A program made the translations under genes and the position numbers. This document shows positions 8,267 to 16,718 of a DNA stretch of 64,000 bases, piece after piece. The notes beneath the pieces were generated by a model. It was not told the origin of the DNA and did no database searches. It saw nothing but the letters and a program-made list of their open reading frames with translations. Position 1 is the stretch's first letter, and each line of letters opens with the position of its first letter. Source of the DNA: Luteibacter sp. 9135 (GTDB taxonomy: Bacteria > Pseudomonadota > Gammaproteobacteria > Xanthomonadales > Rhodanobacteraceae); the NCBI RefSeq assembly GCF_000745005.1, contig NZ_JQNB01000001.1, forward strand, positions 4,085,501 through 4,149,500, read 5' to 3'.

Positions 8267-8503
8267 GGGATGCTCAGCCGGAGGGCCGGACGTCACCAGG
8301 CGCGCCTCGACCCAGCCAGGTGAATTTCGCAGCCAGCGCAACCAATTCCACCTTGAGCGCATGGTCCGGCTGTGGTGCACCGCCGCGAGCATCGCCAATT
8401 CTCCCTTCATCTGGTACGCGCCGCTCGCCGTGCGAACAAAGCCTCGCTGGGGCGTGACCAGCGCCTTGTCGTCGCGCGCTGACCGTCGAGGCACATTCAG
8501 CAT
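8240..8503 (-). CDS. Possible small basic protein, convergent with REC-like gene
   Basis: 87 residues, Arg/Trp-rich (RSRWNWLRWLRNSPGW near the middle), with GC-rich third positions over most of its length. It overlaps the last 27 bases of the gene at 7847 on the other strand. No strong ribosome site and no known family, so it may be spurious. It is listed because 8267-8650 otherwise holds no gene. Confidence 0.3.
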   Translation of the reverse strand: MLNVPRRSARDDKALVTPQRGFVRTASGAYQMKGELAMLAAVHHSRTMRSRWNWLRWLRNSPGWVEARLVTSGPPAEHPSIREAVFD

Positions 8504-8650
8504 CGTGAGCGCCCTTGCCGGTGTCGTTTGCGCACGTTGGTCACGTGGCGATGCAAAGTCCTCAGACGGCTCACCGGGAGCCGTCCTGCCGCCATGGATG
8601 CTCCGGGCTGAGCTCCGTCGCGGCGGGGAACCGACGCCATCGGAGCACGC

Positions 8651-9208
8651 ATGAGCAAGCAACCCGCCGCCAGGAAAGTCACCTGGGTCATCGTCGCCGA
8701 CGAGCACGTCGCGCGCTTTCTCGAACTGCCAGAACAGGGCAACCTGGTCGAGGTGGAACGTCTCACCGACGACGATGCGCGAAGCACAAGCGCCGAACTG
8801 CGCAACGATGCGCAGGGGCGACGTTCCCCCAGCGTCTCCGGCGGGATCGGCGGCGCGCCGACCCTGGGCACCGGCACGGTCACCGCACCCGCCGGCGAGT
8901 CGGAGATGCACAAGGAAGCCGATACCTTCGCACGCCAGGTAACGGAACGGCTGCTGGAGTGTTTCCGCGCCCATCGTTTCAGCGCGCTGCGTATCGTCGC
9001 GGCGCCCCGCTTCCTTGGCTTGCTGCGCGCCAGGGCCGACCCGGCCGTGGTCGCCACGATCACCAACGAATTGGACAAAGACCTCACGCATGACCAGTTG
9101 GACTCACTGACACGCCGCTTGTTTCCCGAGCACGATGGGCCGCGCCGCAAGCTGGAGCCACGCGCAGCTGCGGCGGTGCGGTCGGGAAACAGGGATATCC
9201 AGCCTTGA
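8651..9208 (+). CDS. Host attachment family protein (eRF1-like fold)
   Basis: 185 residues beginning with the family signature (TWVIVADEHVARFLEL), a middle segment rich in Gly/Ser, and a second conserved region (FRAHRFSALRIVAAPRFLGLLRA, DLTHDQLDSLTRRLFP). The family was named for a plant-attachment locus of agrobacteria and is related to archaeal/bacterial release-factor-like folds (baeRF). In many proteobacteria it accompanies stress and biofilm genes. A GGAG ribosome site precedes the ATG. Confidence 0.8.
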   Translation: MSKQPAARKVTWVIVADEHVARFLELPEQGNLVEVERLTDDDARSTSAELRNDAQGRRSPSVSGGIGGAPTLGTGTVTAPAGESEMHKEADTFARQVTERLLECFRAHRFSALRIVAAPRFLGLLRARADPAVVATITNELDKDLTHDQLDSLTRRLFPEHDGPRRKLEPRAAAAVRSGNRDIQP

Positions 9209-9264
9209 TGGGCCGGGCGGTCACGAGCCACTGAAGGACGTGCGCGCGCGCTGGCCCGGGCGGC

Positions 9265-9459
9265 TCAGGTCGGGCCGGCGTACCCCGCATCGCTCGCCTG
9301 CTCAGCGCGTGCCTGCCGGTGCTCGCACACTTCGTGCCCGCATCGGCATGGTCCGAGCTCGCCCGCCGATTTCTCACAGTGCTCGCTACACCAGACACTT
9401 CCGTCCATCACCGTGCATTCGCAGGCGGGGTGCCCGCACCGATAACCGTTATCCGACAT
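9265..9459 (-). CDS. Metallothionein-like protein
   Basis: 64 residues with 8 cysteines and 4 histidines in a small spacing (C8 G H10 P A C13 E C15, W C24 S E H27 C28, C38 R C40 G H42 E V C45 E H47). The pattern CGHPACxC ... CSEHC ... CxCGHxxC matches bacterial SmtA-type metallothioneins that bind zinc or cadmium. The start at 9459 is supported by an AGAGGTG ribosome site; it overlaps the end of the methyltransferase gene by 11 bases, so translation is coupled. It is the last gene of the glycan cassette message. Confidence 0.8.
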   Translation of the reverse strand: MSDNGYRCGHPACECTVMDGSVWCSEHCEKSAGELGPCRCGHEVCEHRQARAEQASDAGYAGPT

Positions 9460-10276
9460 GTCGCACCTCTTCGTTCGCGGCAGCGGAGCCGAGCTTCGCC
9501 ACCATGTCATGACAGCGGCGCGCGGCCGCCTCCGCGCCGGCTCCGCGCCGGCAGATCAGGATGTCATCGGCCATGGCCGTGACGCTGTAACCGGTCGATC
9601 GCACCATGGCATGCAAGGCGGCGGGGTTGGGTACCCACCAGTTGGTCGGGTCGCCGGCAAGCTCGTGCTCGATGAAGGCCATGCGCGGCCAGCCGTCCTC
9701 GCGCAGGCGCTCACGGCCGAGGTAGCCGGGGTCACCCTCACCGTCCGCGGGGCCGACCGGCCCACCGGTGGCAAGGCTCTGGAACACCAGCGTGTCGCGG
9801 CACACCGATGCGGCTAGGTCCAGACCGAGCAGCGGGTAGCGCAAGTGATAGAGGACGCCCAGGAACAGCACGATGTCGTAGCGCGACCCTTCGGCGGTCA
9901 GATCGTAGATATCGCCCTGGCGCAGGCTGAGGCGATCGCCCAGCCCGAACTGCGCCGTGGCCCAGGAGGCCTGGCGCAGGTAGTGCGGGTCATGGTCCAT
10001 CGCGGTCACGTGGGCGCCGCGCCGCGCCAGCTCGATAGCGAAGTAACCGGCGTTACAGCCGATGTCGAGCACGGTCTTGCCCTGCAGATCCAGCGGTAGC
10101 TGAGGGCCCAACGCTGCCCATTTGTAAGCCGGATAATCGCCCAGGGGATGATCCGGCGCCGTTTGCCTGCCGTCAGGAAGATGCAGATTGTGGAACCAGG
10201 GGCCGAGCGAGTGGACCACGTCGCCGGATACGTCGGCCGCGGAGTGGGACTGCAACGTACGCAGCGGTGAATTCAT
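9449..10276 (-). CDS. SAM-dependent methyltransferase (Rta_06860/TIGR04290-like)
   Basis: 275 residues. SAM motif I is VLDIGCNAGYF (69-79), motif II HVTAMDHD, motif IV FLGVLYHLRYPLLGLD, like the CmoB-type class I methyltransferases. From memory it fits the Rta_06860 family, which occurs beside glycosyltransferase cassettes. A conserved tryptophan-rich C-terminal segment (NWWVPNPAALHAM) probably shapes the acceptor pocket. The ATG at 10276 follows GAGGCAC; 10 bases separate it from the upstream glycosyltransferase. Likely role: methylating the sugar or aglycone made by the cassette. Confidence 0.8.
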   Translation of the reverse strand: MNSPLRTLQSHSAADVSGDVVHSLGPWFHNLHLPDGRQTAPDHPLGDYPAYKWAALGPQLPLDLQGKTVLDIGCNAGYFAIELARRGAHVTAMDHDPHYLRQASWATAQFGLGDRLSLRQGDIYDLTAEGSRYDIVLFLGVLYHLRYPLLGLDLAASVCRDTLVFQSLATGGPVGPADGEGDPGYLGRERLREDGWPRMAFIEHELAGDPTNWWVPNPAALHAMVRSTGYSVTAMADDILICRRGAGAEAAARRCHDMVAKLGSAAANEEVRHVG

Positions 10277-10286
10277 GGCATGTGCC

Positions 10287-11378
10287 TCATGCGGAAGCGG
10301 ACAGTGTTGCGGGCGCCGCGCCGGCGGCCTCGGCAAAAAGGAGTGGCAGCTCGCGCGCGCGATGTGCAGCGGTATGCGCGGCCATTACCCGTTCGCGTGC
10401 CCGGCGACCCATGGCGACACGCTCGCCCTCGCCCATCCCGCGCAGCACCTCGAGCACCTGCGCGCTGTCTTCGGCCACGATGATCTCCCGGCCTGGCTCG
10501 AAGAAGGCATCCAGCCCCTCCCATGCGTCAGAGATGATCGGCGTGGCGCAGGCTGCCGCCTCGAACAACCGGACGCTGGGCGACCAGCCGGCGCGCCGCA
10601 TGTCGTCGCGGGTGACGTTGAGGGTGAAGCGTTGCGCATTGTAGAAATCGCGATGCTCCGCAGGGGGAATATGATCGGTACGGGTGACGTTCGCGGGCCA
10701 TGACAATGAGGGCGGATACATCGGCCCGGCCACGACGAAGCGCCCCTCCTCCCAGCGGCGCGCCGGCTGCACCAGCATGCTGTCCACGCGCGGCTGGCGG
10801 TCGACGCTGTAGGTTCCCAGATAGCCCAGATCCCATCCCGAATCGCCCGGCTCGGGGTAATACGCGTCGGGGTCGAAGGCGCAGTAGAAAGCGCGCGCGC
10901 ACCGGGCGCCGTGTCGATCCTCGAGGTGATGCAGCGTCGGGCCACCGGTGAACGAAAGATACAGGTCATAGGCGCCGATCTGTGCTGCCGACAGGTACTC
11001 CACCTCACCTGTGGCCAGCTTGGCCAGGGTCACCGGGGTGTCGATGTCGTAGAAGGCGGTTACCCCACGTGCCGTGTCGAGCACCCAGTCGCCGACGGCG
11101 GCACCGTCCGGCACGTAGGACCCTACGACCACGGCATCCGCGTCGCGTACCATGCCCGAAAAACGGCGCCGCAACTCGTCCAGCGAGCCGTACAGTTCGG
11201 TAGCCGCGTACGCTGGATCGGGGAGGTCCCGGTGCGGGGCATACCACGGCACGTCACGCTCGAGAAACGCCACCCGATGTCCCTGACGGTCGAGTTCGCG
11301 CAGCAGCCCGCGATAGGTGGTCGCATGCCCGTTGCCCCAGGACGAAGTGATCGACAGGCCGATGAAGACGATATCCAT
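10287..11378 (-). CDS. CgeB-like glycosyltransferase 1
   Basis: 363 residues. The N-terminal half (IVFIGLSITSSWGNGHATTYRGLLREL) is the GT-B first Rossmann domain. The C-terminal half carries the CgeB-type donor region (RLFEAAACATPIISDAWEGLDAFFEPGREIIV, split over about 265-300). The gene has a GAGGAAGG ribosome site. It is one of three tandem paralogs whose ends nearly touch or overlap, 9 bases from the next. The donor and acceptor are unknown; CgeB homologs glycosylate spore coats or small molecules. Confidence 0.85.
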   Translation of the reverse strand: MDIVFIGLSITSSWGNGHATTYRGLLRELDRQGHRVAFLERDVPWYAPHRDLPDPAYAATELYGSLDELRRRFSGMVRDADAVVVGSYVPDGAAVGDWVLDTARGVTAFYDIDTPVTLAKLATGEVEYLSAAQIGAYDLYLSFTGGPTLHHLEDRHGARCARAFYCAFDPDAYYPEPGDSGWDLGYLGTYSVDRQPRVDSMLVQPARRWEEGRFVVAGPMYPPSLSWPANVTRTDHIPPAEHRDFYNAQRFTLNVTRDDMRRAGWSPSVRLFEAAACATPIISDAWEGLDAFFEPGREIIVAEDSAQVLEVLRGMGEGERVAMGRRARERVMAAHTAAHRARELPLLFAEAAGAAPATLSASA

Positions 11379-11387
11379 GTGCCTTCC

Positions 11388-12485
11388 TCAGACCATCGCG
11401 GCCAGTGCCAGCGTCGCCACTTCGCGCCCGACCAGTAACGCCTCCAGCTGGCGGGCACGATGGGCATACGTATGCTCGGAGAGCACCCGGCGCAGAGCGG
11501 CGGCGCCGATCGACCGGGCGCGTTGCTCGTCCAGCGTCGCCAGGTGGGAAGCCACCTCGTCGCCGCCGCCGGCCACCAGCACCTCATTGCCCGGCTCGAG
11601 AAACAACTCGATCCCTTCCCATGCATCGGTGATCAGGCAAGCCGCCGCCCCGGCCGCCTCGAAAACGCGGGTCGCGGGAGAGAATCCATAGCGCGCCATC
11701 GAGTCGCGGCTGATGTTCAGCACGGCACGCGGGGTGGCATTGAAGGCGTTATGGTCGCGCGTGTAAACATGGCCGGCGTAGCGGACATTGGGAGGCATGC
11801 GCTTGTCTTCCCAGCCACTACCCCCGAGCAGGAACCGTTTCTCCGGCAGCGCCTCGGCGGCGGCAAGGAAGAACCGCTCCACCCGCGACTCGCGATCCGG
11901 AAGCCGGTTGCCGAGGAATCCGAGGTCCGCAGCGAAGGCGTCCTGACGCGGCACGGGATAGTGCGTATGGGGATCGAGTGCGTTGTAGACCGGCTCGCAA
12001 TGCCGCGCGCCCAGCGCGCGATAGGCATCCACCACAGGCGCCCCGCCACCATAGGTGCAGATGAGGTCGAAGCGTGGGATCAGCCGACGGAACGGGTTCA
12101 GTTGCTCGGCATGCACGCTGTCGAGCGTTGCCGGCGCGTCCACGTCCCAGAAAATGACCACGTTGTCGGGCCGCTTCAGGCTAAGCACGCCTTCTTCGAG
12201 TGTGCGGTCGAGTACGCCGACCCCGCTGGTCTTGACGATCACGTCCGCTCCTGCGGCATCGTCGAGCGCGGCATGGGTGGCATCGGTCGTGGCCGCATAG
12301 ACCACCACCCGCGCCCAGTCCGGATCCTCCATGTCGCGGTGTTGCTGACGGCCATAAGCGTCCGGTTCGTAGAAGGTGACCTGATGGCCACGCTCGTGCA
12401 GATGCCGGATCAATCCCCGGTAATACGTGGCGGCGCCATTCCAGTAGGCGGAGACGAGGCTCGAACCGAAGAAAGCGAATTTCAT
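11388..12485 (-). CDS. CgeB-like glycosyltransferase 2
   Basis: 365 residues. It starts KFAFFGSSLVSAYWNGAAT and has the same GT-B layout as its neighbours, with RVFEAAGAAACLITDAWEG and LFLEPGNEVLVA in the donor domain. Aspartates in FWDVDAPATLDSV align with the YDIDTPVTL stretch of paralog 1. It overlaps the end of paralog 3 by 4 bases (ATGA), showing translational coupling. Identity to the other copies is moderate, so the three probably act on different acceptors or positions. Confidence 0.85.
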   Translation of the reverse strand: MKFAFFGSSLVSAYWNGAATYYRGLIRHLHERGHQVTFYEPDAYGRQQHRDMEDPDWARVVVYAATTDATHAALDDAAGADVIVKTSGVGVLDRTLEEGVLSLKRPDNVVIFWDVDAPATLDSVHAEQLNPFRRLIPRFDLICTYGGGAPVVDAYRALGARHCEPVYNALDPHTHYPVPRQDAFAADLGFLGNRLPDRESRVERFFLAAAEALPEKRFLLGGSGWEDKRMPPNVRYAGHVYTRDHNAFNATPRAVLNISRDSMARYGFSPATRVFEAAGAAACLITDAWEGIELFLEPGNEVLVAGGGDEVASHLATLDEQRARSIGAAALRRVLSEHTYAHRARQLEALLVGREVATLALAAMV

Positions 12486-13600
12486 GCGTATATCCTCGAC
12501 GTGGGTGCATCGGCCAGCGACGCGTGGATGGCCAGGAGCTCGTCGACGCGATGGGCGCAGGTATGCCTTGCCAGCACGGTCGCGAGGCCGCTGGCGGCTA
12601 CCGTGTCGGCCATGGCGGCGTCGTCACGCAGGGCACGCATGGCTGACCGCATCTCGTCACCGTTGCGTACAGGCAAAAAGTCCTGTCCCGGGCGGAAAAG
12701 GTGTTCATCGTCGTCCCACGGGGCGCTGATCAGGGGGATGCCGCAGGCCATCGCTTCGAAGGGACGGATGGTCGGGATGCCCGGCAGGGCCCTGACATAG
12801 GGCCCACGTGGCACATGGACGGTGAAGCGGTGACGGGCGAAGGTGGCCGGGACGGCGAAGTTCGGCAGCCACCCGCCGAAACGGAGCCGTGTGTCCGCGA
12901 TAGCGCGCAGCGCGTCTTCCGGGTAGCGCACGCCGTGGACTGTTCCGTCCAGGCCCAGGTCGCGCGCCGGGTCCAGCAAGAATTCGTGCAGTTCGCGGGT
13001 ACGCTCCCCATCGCCCCAGTTACCGATCCAGACCAGATCGTGCCGGCGCTCCAGTTCGGGCATGGGGTGAAACACACCCGTATCGGCCGCTTCGTGCCAC
13101 GTCCATGCCCGCGCCGCCCAGCCCTGCGCCAGATACATGTCGCGAATCACGCCGCCGAAGGCCAGCACGCCGTCATAGAAAGAAAGATCGTAGGCGCCCA
13201 TGGCCTCGGGCTCGGTCACCGCCCGGTGATGGGTATCGTGGAAGAAAAGGCGGTAGTGGGGGTTATCACGACGGTGCCGGCCGATGCGCGCGACCAGGTC
13301 GTGGCTATTCCACTCGTGCACGAGCACCAGGGTCGCCTCGTCCAGTACCTCATCCAGATCCAGTGTGGCGGGATCGTAGCGATGGCTGCCCAGGGCGGGA
13401 TAGGCGCGATGGAATGCTTCGACCGGTCCGGCGCCCTGCTCCTGCATGAGCTGCTCCAGGCTCCAGGCGCCGCGCGGCTCGTACACCGTCACCCGCATGC
13501 CGCGGTCCAGCATTTCACTGGCGATACCCCGCAGGAAATGGGCATTGCCGTGGTTCCAGTCGGAGATAAGCGAGTGGTAGAACATCACGATGTGCGTCAT
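12482..13600 (-). CDS. CgeB-like glycosyltransferase 3
   Basis: 372 residues. It starts with HIVMFYHSLISDWNHGNAH and has the donor-domain stretch IRPFEAMACGIPLISAPWDDD. Its middle (VLVHEWNSHDLVARIG, FFHDTHHRAV) differs most from the other two. A strong ribosome site (AAGGAG) precedes the ATG; the upstream gene's stop overlaps it by 4 bases. It is the first of the three tandem CgeB paralogs in transcription order. Confidence 0.85.
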   Translation of the reverse strand: MTHIVMFYHSLISDWNHGNAHFLRGIASEMLDRGMRVTVYEPRGAWSLEQLMQEQGAGPVEAFHRAYPALGSHRYDPATLDLDEVLDEATLVLVHEWNSHDLVARIGRHRRDNPHYRLFFHDTHHRAVTEPEAMGAYDLSFYDGVLAFGGVIRDMYLAQGWAARAWTWHEAADTGVFHPMPELERRHDLVWIGNWGDGERTRELHEFLLDPARDLGLDGTVHGVRYPEDALRAIADTRLRFGGWLPNFAVPATFARHRFTVHVPRGPYVRALPGIPTIRPFEAMACGIPLISAPWDDDEHLFRPGQDFLPVRNGDEMRSAMRALRDDAAMADTVAASGLATVLARHTCAHRVDELLAIHASLADAPTSRIYA

Positions 13601-14685
13601 GGCGCCATTTCTCCTTGCAGCCCTCGGTAGGTATCTCGCCAGCGCGCGACCATGCGCTCCGCGGTGTAACGGCTGGCGTGCCGGCGGGCGCGGGTGCCAT
13701 AGGCGTGCAGGCCCCGGCGATCACGGGACAGCCGGTTGATCGCCTCGGCGATGGCATGCGGGTCATTGGGCGGGACGTAACACGCCGTGTCTTCCCATAA
13801 CTCGCGCAGCGACGGAATGTCCCCCAGCACCAGCGCGCAACCGGCGAGCGCGCCTTCCAGTACGGACAGACCGAACGGCTCATAGCGCGCCGGCAACACA
13901 TAGATGGCTGCATGGGCGAACTGGCTGGCCATGCTGCCCTCGCCTAGCGCGCCCAGCAATTCAACGTGCTCGAATCGCGCGTTGCCGCCTTCCGGGTGAC
14001 GTACATCGCCTGCGACCCGGATCGGCCAGCGACTCAGCGGCGCCGCCGCATCGAGTGCGGCGACATTCTTCGCCTCGTCCCAGGCACGGGCGGCGCAAAG
14101 CGCATAGGACTGCTTGCGCGCAGCAGGAAACGCGTCCGCGCGCCGCCCGTTGTACATCACGGTGGTACGGCCGAGCCTGCCGTAGATACGCTGCAGGTCG
14201 TCGAGCATGCTCCGCGTAGGGGCGGCGACCAGGCCGGCACCTCTCAGCCCCTTGCTGACCCGCCGTCGGTAATCGTCCCATTCGGCCCCGGGGAACTGGC
14301 CGCGTACATACTCGTACCAGGTGGCCACGCACGAATGCGCCACCACGACGCACGGCGCCGGCCAGGCGAGGTCGCCGTGGCAGAAATGGTTGAGATGGAT
14401 CACATCCGGACTGAAGCCCGCCGCCAGGTCCAGCAGCCACGCGCCCGCGGCCACCTGGTTTTCGTCGGAGGCATCGCGCATCCACTCCAGCGGATAGGGC
14501 CGATGCGCTATACGCAGCCCCTCCACCTGGGCGGCCGCCCGCAAGCGCCCGCCGTCCGGGGCGGGCCCCAACACCGCCAGGAGTACCTCGATACCGTGGC
14601 ATTGAAGCCCCTTCGCCAACTCCAGCGAGAAGGTCCAGACCCCGCCGACGGCATCGGTGCTCATCATGACGCGGCGGATAGCCAT
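13597..14685 (-). CDS. Glycosyltransferase family 4-like protein
   Basis: 362 residues of GT-B fold. The N-terminal MSTDAVGGVWTFSLELAKGL is a glycogen-synthase-like donor loop. The conserved EX7E region reads PARYEPFGLSVLEGALAGCALVLG (about 272-295) and marks a retaining GT4. Nucleotide-sugar loops precede it (AARAWDEAKN). The start at 14685 lies inside the end of the upstream fusion gene (22-base overlap) and has a GAGGG ribosome site. It joins the four-transferase set of the cassette. Confidence 0.85.
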   Translation of the reverse strand: MAIRRVMMSTDAVGGVWTFSLELAKGLQCHGIEVLLAVLGPAPDGGRLRAAAQVEGLRIAHRPYPLEWMRDASDENQVAAGAWLLDLAAGFSPDVIHLNHFCHGDLAWPAPCVVVAHSCVATWYEYVRGQFPGAEWDDYRRRVSKGLRGAGLVAAPTRSMLDDLQRIYGRLGRTTVMYNGRRADAFPAARKQSYALCAARAWDEAKNVAALDAAAPLSRWPIRVAGDVRHPEGGNARFEHVELLGALGEGSMASQFAHAAIYVLPARYEPFGLSVLEGALAGCALVLGDIPSLRELWEDTACYVPPNDPHAIAEAINRLSRDRRGLHAYGTRARRHASRYTAERMVARWRDTYRGLQGEMAP

Positions 14686-16718
14686 GACCACTCGCCCTCT
14701 TCCGTGACCGCATCGCCTTCGCGCGATGCGCGATAGGCGCGCAACCAACGGTAAAGGCGCGCCACGCCGTCCCGGGCGTCGACCCGCGAGCGCCAGGCGC
14801 TCGCCGTCTGGAAGGCGCGCGTGTCCGAGACGTAATAGCGCTGGTCGCCCGGACGCCACGAGGCGTGCTGCAGTGCCGGCTTGCGCCCGGTCAGGGATTG
14901 AATCCAGTCCAGCAGTTGCAGCAGGCTGATCGTATTGGCCGGGCCGCCGCCCAGGTTGAACGCGCGACCGGCCAACTCGCACATACGCCGCGCCGCCAGC
15001 AGGTAGGCCTCGACCACATCGTCCACATAAAGAATGTCGCGCACCTGCATGCCATCGCCGTAGAGCGTTATCGGCTTGCCCTCCAGTGCCCGGATCAGGA
15101 AATGGGCAACCCAGCCCTGGTCTTCCGTACCGAACTGGCGCGGGCCATAGATACAACTCATGCGGAAGACCACCGAAGGCACGCCCATGCAGCGTGCGTA
15201 ATCGCGTATGTACTGGTCGGCGCCGCCTTTGGAGCAGCCGTAGGGGCTGTGGAAATCCAGGGGCCGCGACTCGCCGACACCGTGTTCGAGCCAGTCGCGG
15301 TTCACGGGCTGGTAGCGCCGGTCAACCACCTCCAGTTCGATATCTCCCAGGCCACCGTAGACCTTGTTGGTCGAGGCGAAGATCACCGGCGGCACATGTT
15401 TCTGCCGCCGGGCCGCTTCCAGCACGTTGACTGCCCCGCCGAGATTGACGTCGAAATCGGTGATCGGATCGTCCAGGCTCGAGGTCACCGCTACCTGTCC
15501 CGCCAGGTGGAAGACTTCCTCGGCGCCACCGAAGACGTCGGCGAGTTGGTGCCGGTCGCGGATATCGCAAGGCGAGAACTCGATCAGGTCGCCGTGACGT
15601 CCGCGCAGCCAGGCCAGGTTGTCCTCGACACCGGCGCGGGCCAGGCTGTCGATCACCCGCACCCGTCGTCCCGCAGCCGCCAGACGGTCGGCGATATTGG
15701 AGCCGATGAAACCCGCGCCGCCGGTGACGACGGACACAGGCATATCGCGCTTCAGCGGCGACGGCCATGAAGCTGCCGCGCGTGCGCCCTCCAGGCCATG
15801 CGTTGCCCACAGGCGATATAGTAACTTCGGCCGGCCGTCGGCGAACTTGATGCCGAAGTGATAATCACGCTCATCGTTGTGGAAACCCGCCTGCGAAGGC
15901 CGGCTGGCGGACAGGTCGCGCAGTGAGAGCAAGTAGACACGCGAGACCGGAAGCCGGCTCGCCTCGGTCATGACGCGGACCTGGGCGAACTCGTCATGCC
16001 GCCACGTCGAGTAACCGGTCTCGGTCAGCCAGACCTCGGCGGCGTGCCCGTTCGTCCGGAGAACGTCGACCACCCGCTGCACGCGCTGCTCCCACGATTC
16101 CCCGGGCATGTCATAGCTGCCCGGGAAGCCATGCACGCCGACCACGTCGATGTACGCCATCAGGCCGTTGTCGAACATCGTCTGCAGCCAGTTCGGGTCA
16201 ATCGGCGACATGCCGCCCAGCACGGTCTTCTTGCCGCGCCGTTTCGCCCAGGCGGCGGCATTGCCGACCATCTCGCAGAATTTCAACCAACCGCGGTCGA
16301 GCCCGTAGTTCCATTCGATCAGGTTGTTGGGCTCATTCCACAGTTCGACGTACTCGAAATGCTCGCCATAGCGGTCAATGCACACGTCGAGGAAATCGGC
16401 GTAGTCCTTCAACTCGCGTGGCGGAGCCGCGGTGCTGGGGCTCTCGCCCAGCGACGGCGGCGTGTACAGGAAGCACGGCAGCAGTTCGAAATGGCGCGCC
16501 AGCATCGGTATCAGCCAGTCGTACCACTCCGGGCCGCCATCACTGAGGTAATCGGCCCACGACACGCCAAAGCGCAAGTGAACGACGCCCAGTTCACGTA
16601 ATTCATCGACCGACGATTCAGCCAGTTCGCGATCGCCCATCCAGAACCACTCGAGCAGGCCCATCACGGGACCCTTACCGGCATCGGCGCGACGACGAAG
16701 CCCTTCAGCCGGCGTCAT
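14664..16718 (-). CDS. Fusion: glycoside hydrolase (GH39-like) + CDP-paratose-2-epimerase-like SDR
   Basis: 684 residues in two domains. Residues about 18-310 form a clan-A TIM-barrel hydrolase with acid/base Glu129 (ELWNEPNN) and candidate nucleophile Glu233 (LTETGYS), as in beta-xylosidase GH39. Residues 326-665 are an extended SDR: NAD loop GGAGFIGS at 333-340, Tyr493/Lys497 (SPYGCSK), and the TyvE signature FRMSCIYGPRQFGTEDQGW. An internal Met326 marks the probable old start. No signal peptide is present, so it acts in the cytoplasm. The start overlaps the previous stop (ATGA). One polypeptide thus joins sugar-nucleotide epimerisation and glycosidase. Confidence 0.85.
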   Translation of the reverse strand: MTPAEGLRRRADAGKGPVMGLLEWFWMGDRELAESSVDELRELGVVHLRFGVSWADYLSDGGPEWYDWLIPMLARHFELLPCFLYTPPSLGESPSTAAPPRELKDYADFLDVCIDRYGEHFEYVELWNEPNNLIEWNYGLDRGWLKFCEMVGNAAAWAKRRGKKTVLGGMSPIDPNWLQTMFDNGLMAYIDVVGVHGFPGSYDMPGESWEQRVQRVVDVLRTNGHAAEVWLTETGYSTWRHDEFAQVRVMTEASRLPVSRVYLLSLRDLSASRPSQAGFHNDERDYHFGIKFADGRPKLLYRLWATHGLEGARAAASWPSPLKRDMPVSVVTGGAGFIGSNIADRLAAAGRRVRVIDSLARAGVEDNLAWLRGRHGDLIEFSPCDIRDRHQLADVFGGAEEVFHLAGQVAVTSSLDDPITDFDVNLGGAVNVLEAARRQKHVPPVIFASTNKVYGGLGDIELEVVDRRYQPVNRDWLEHGVGESRPLDFHSPYGCSKGGADQYIRDYARCMGVPSVVFRMSCIYGPRQFGTEDQGWVAHFLIRALEGKPITLYGDGMQVRDILYVDDVVEAYLLAARRMCELAGRAFNLGGGPANTISLLQLLDWIQSLTGRKPALQHASWRPGDQRYYVSDTRAFQTASAWRSRVDARDGVARLYRWLRAYRASREGDAVTEEGEWSWLSAAS

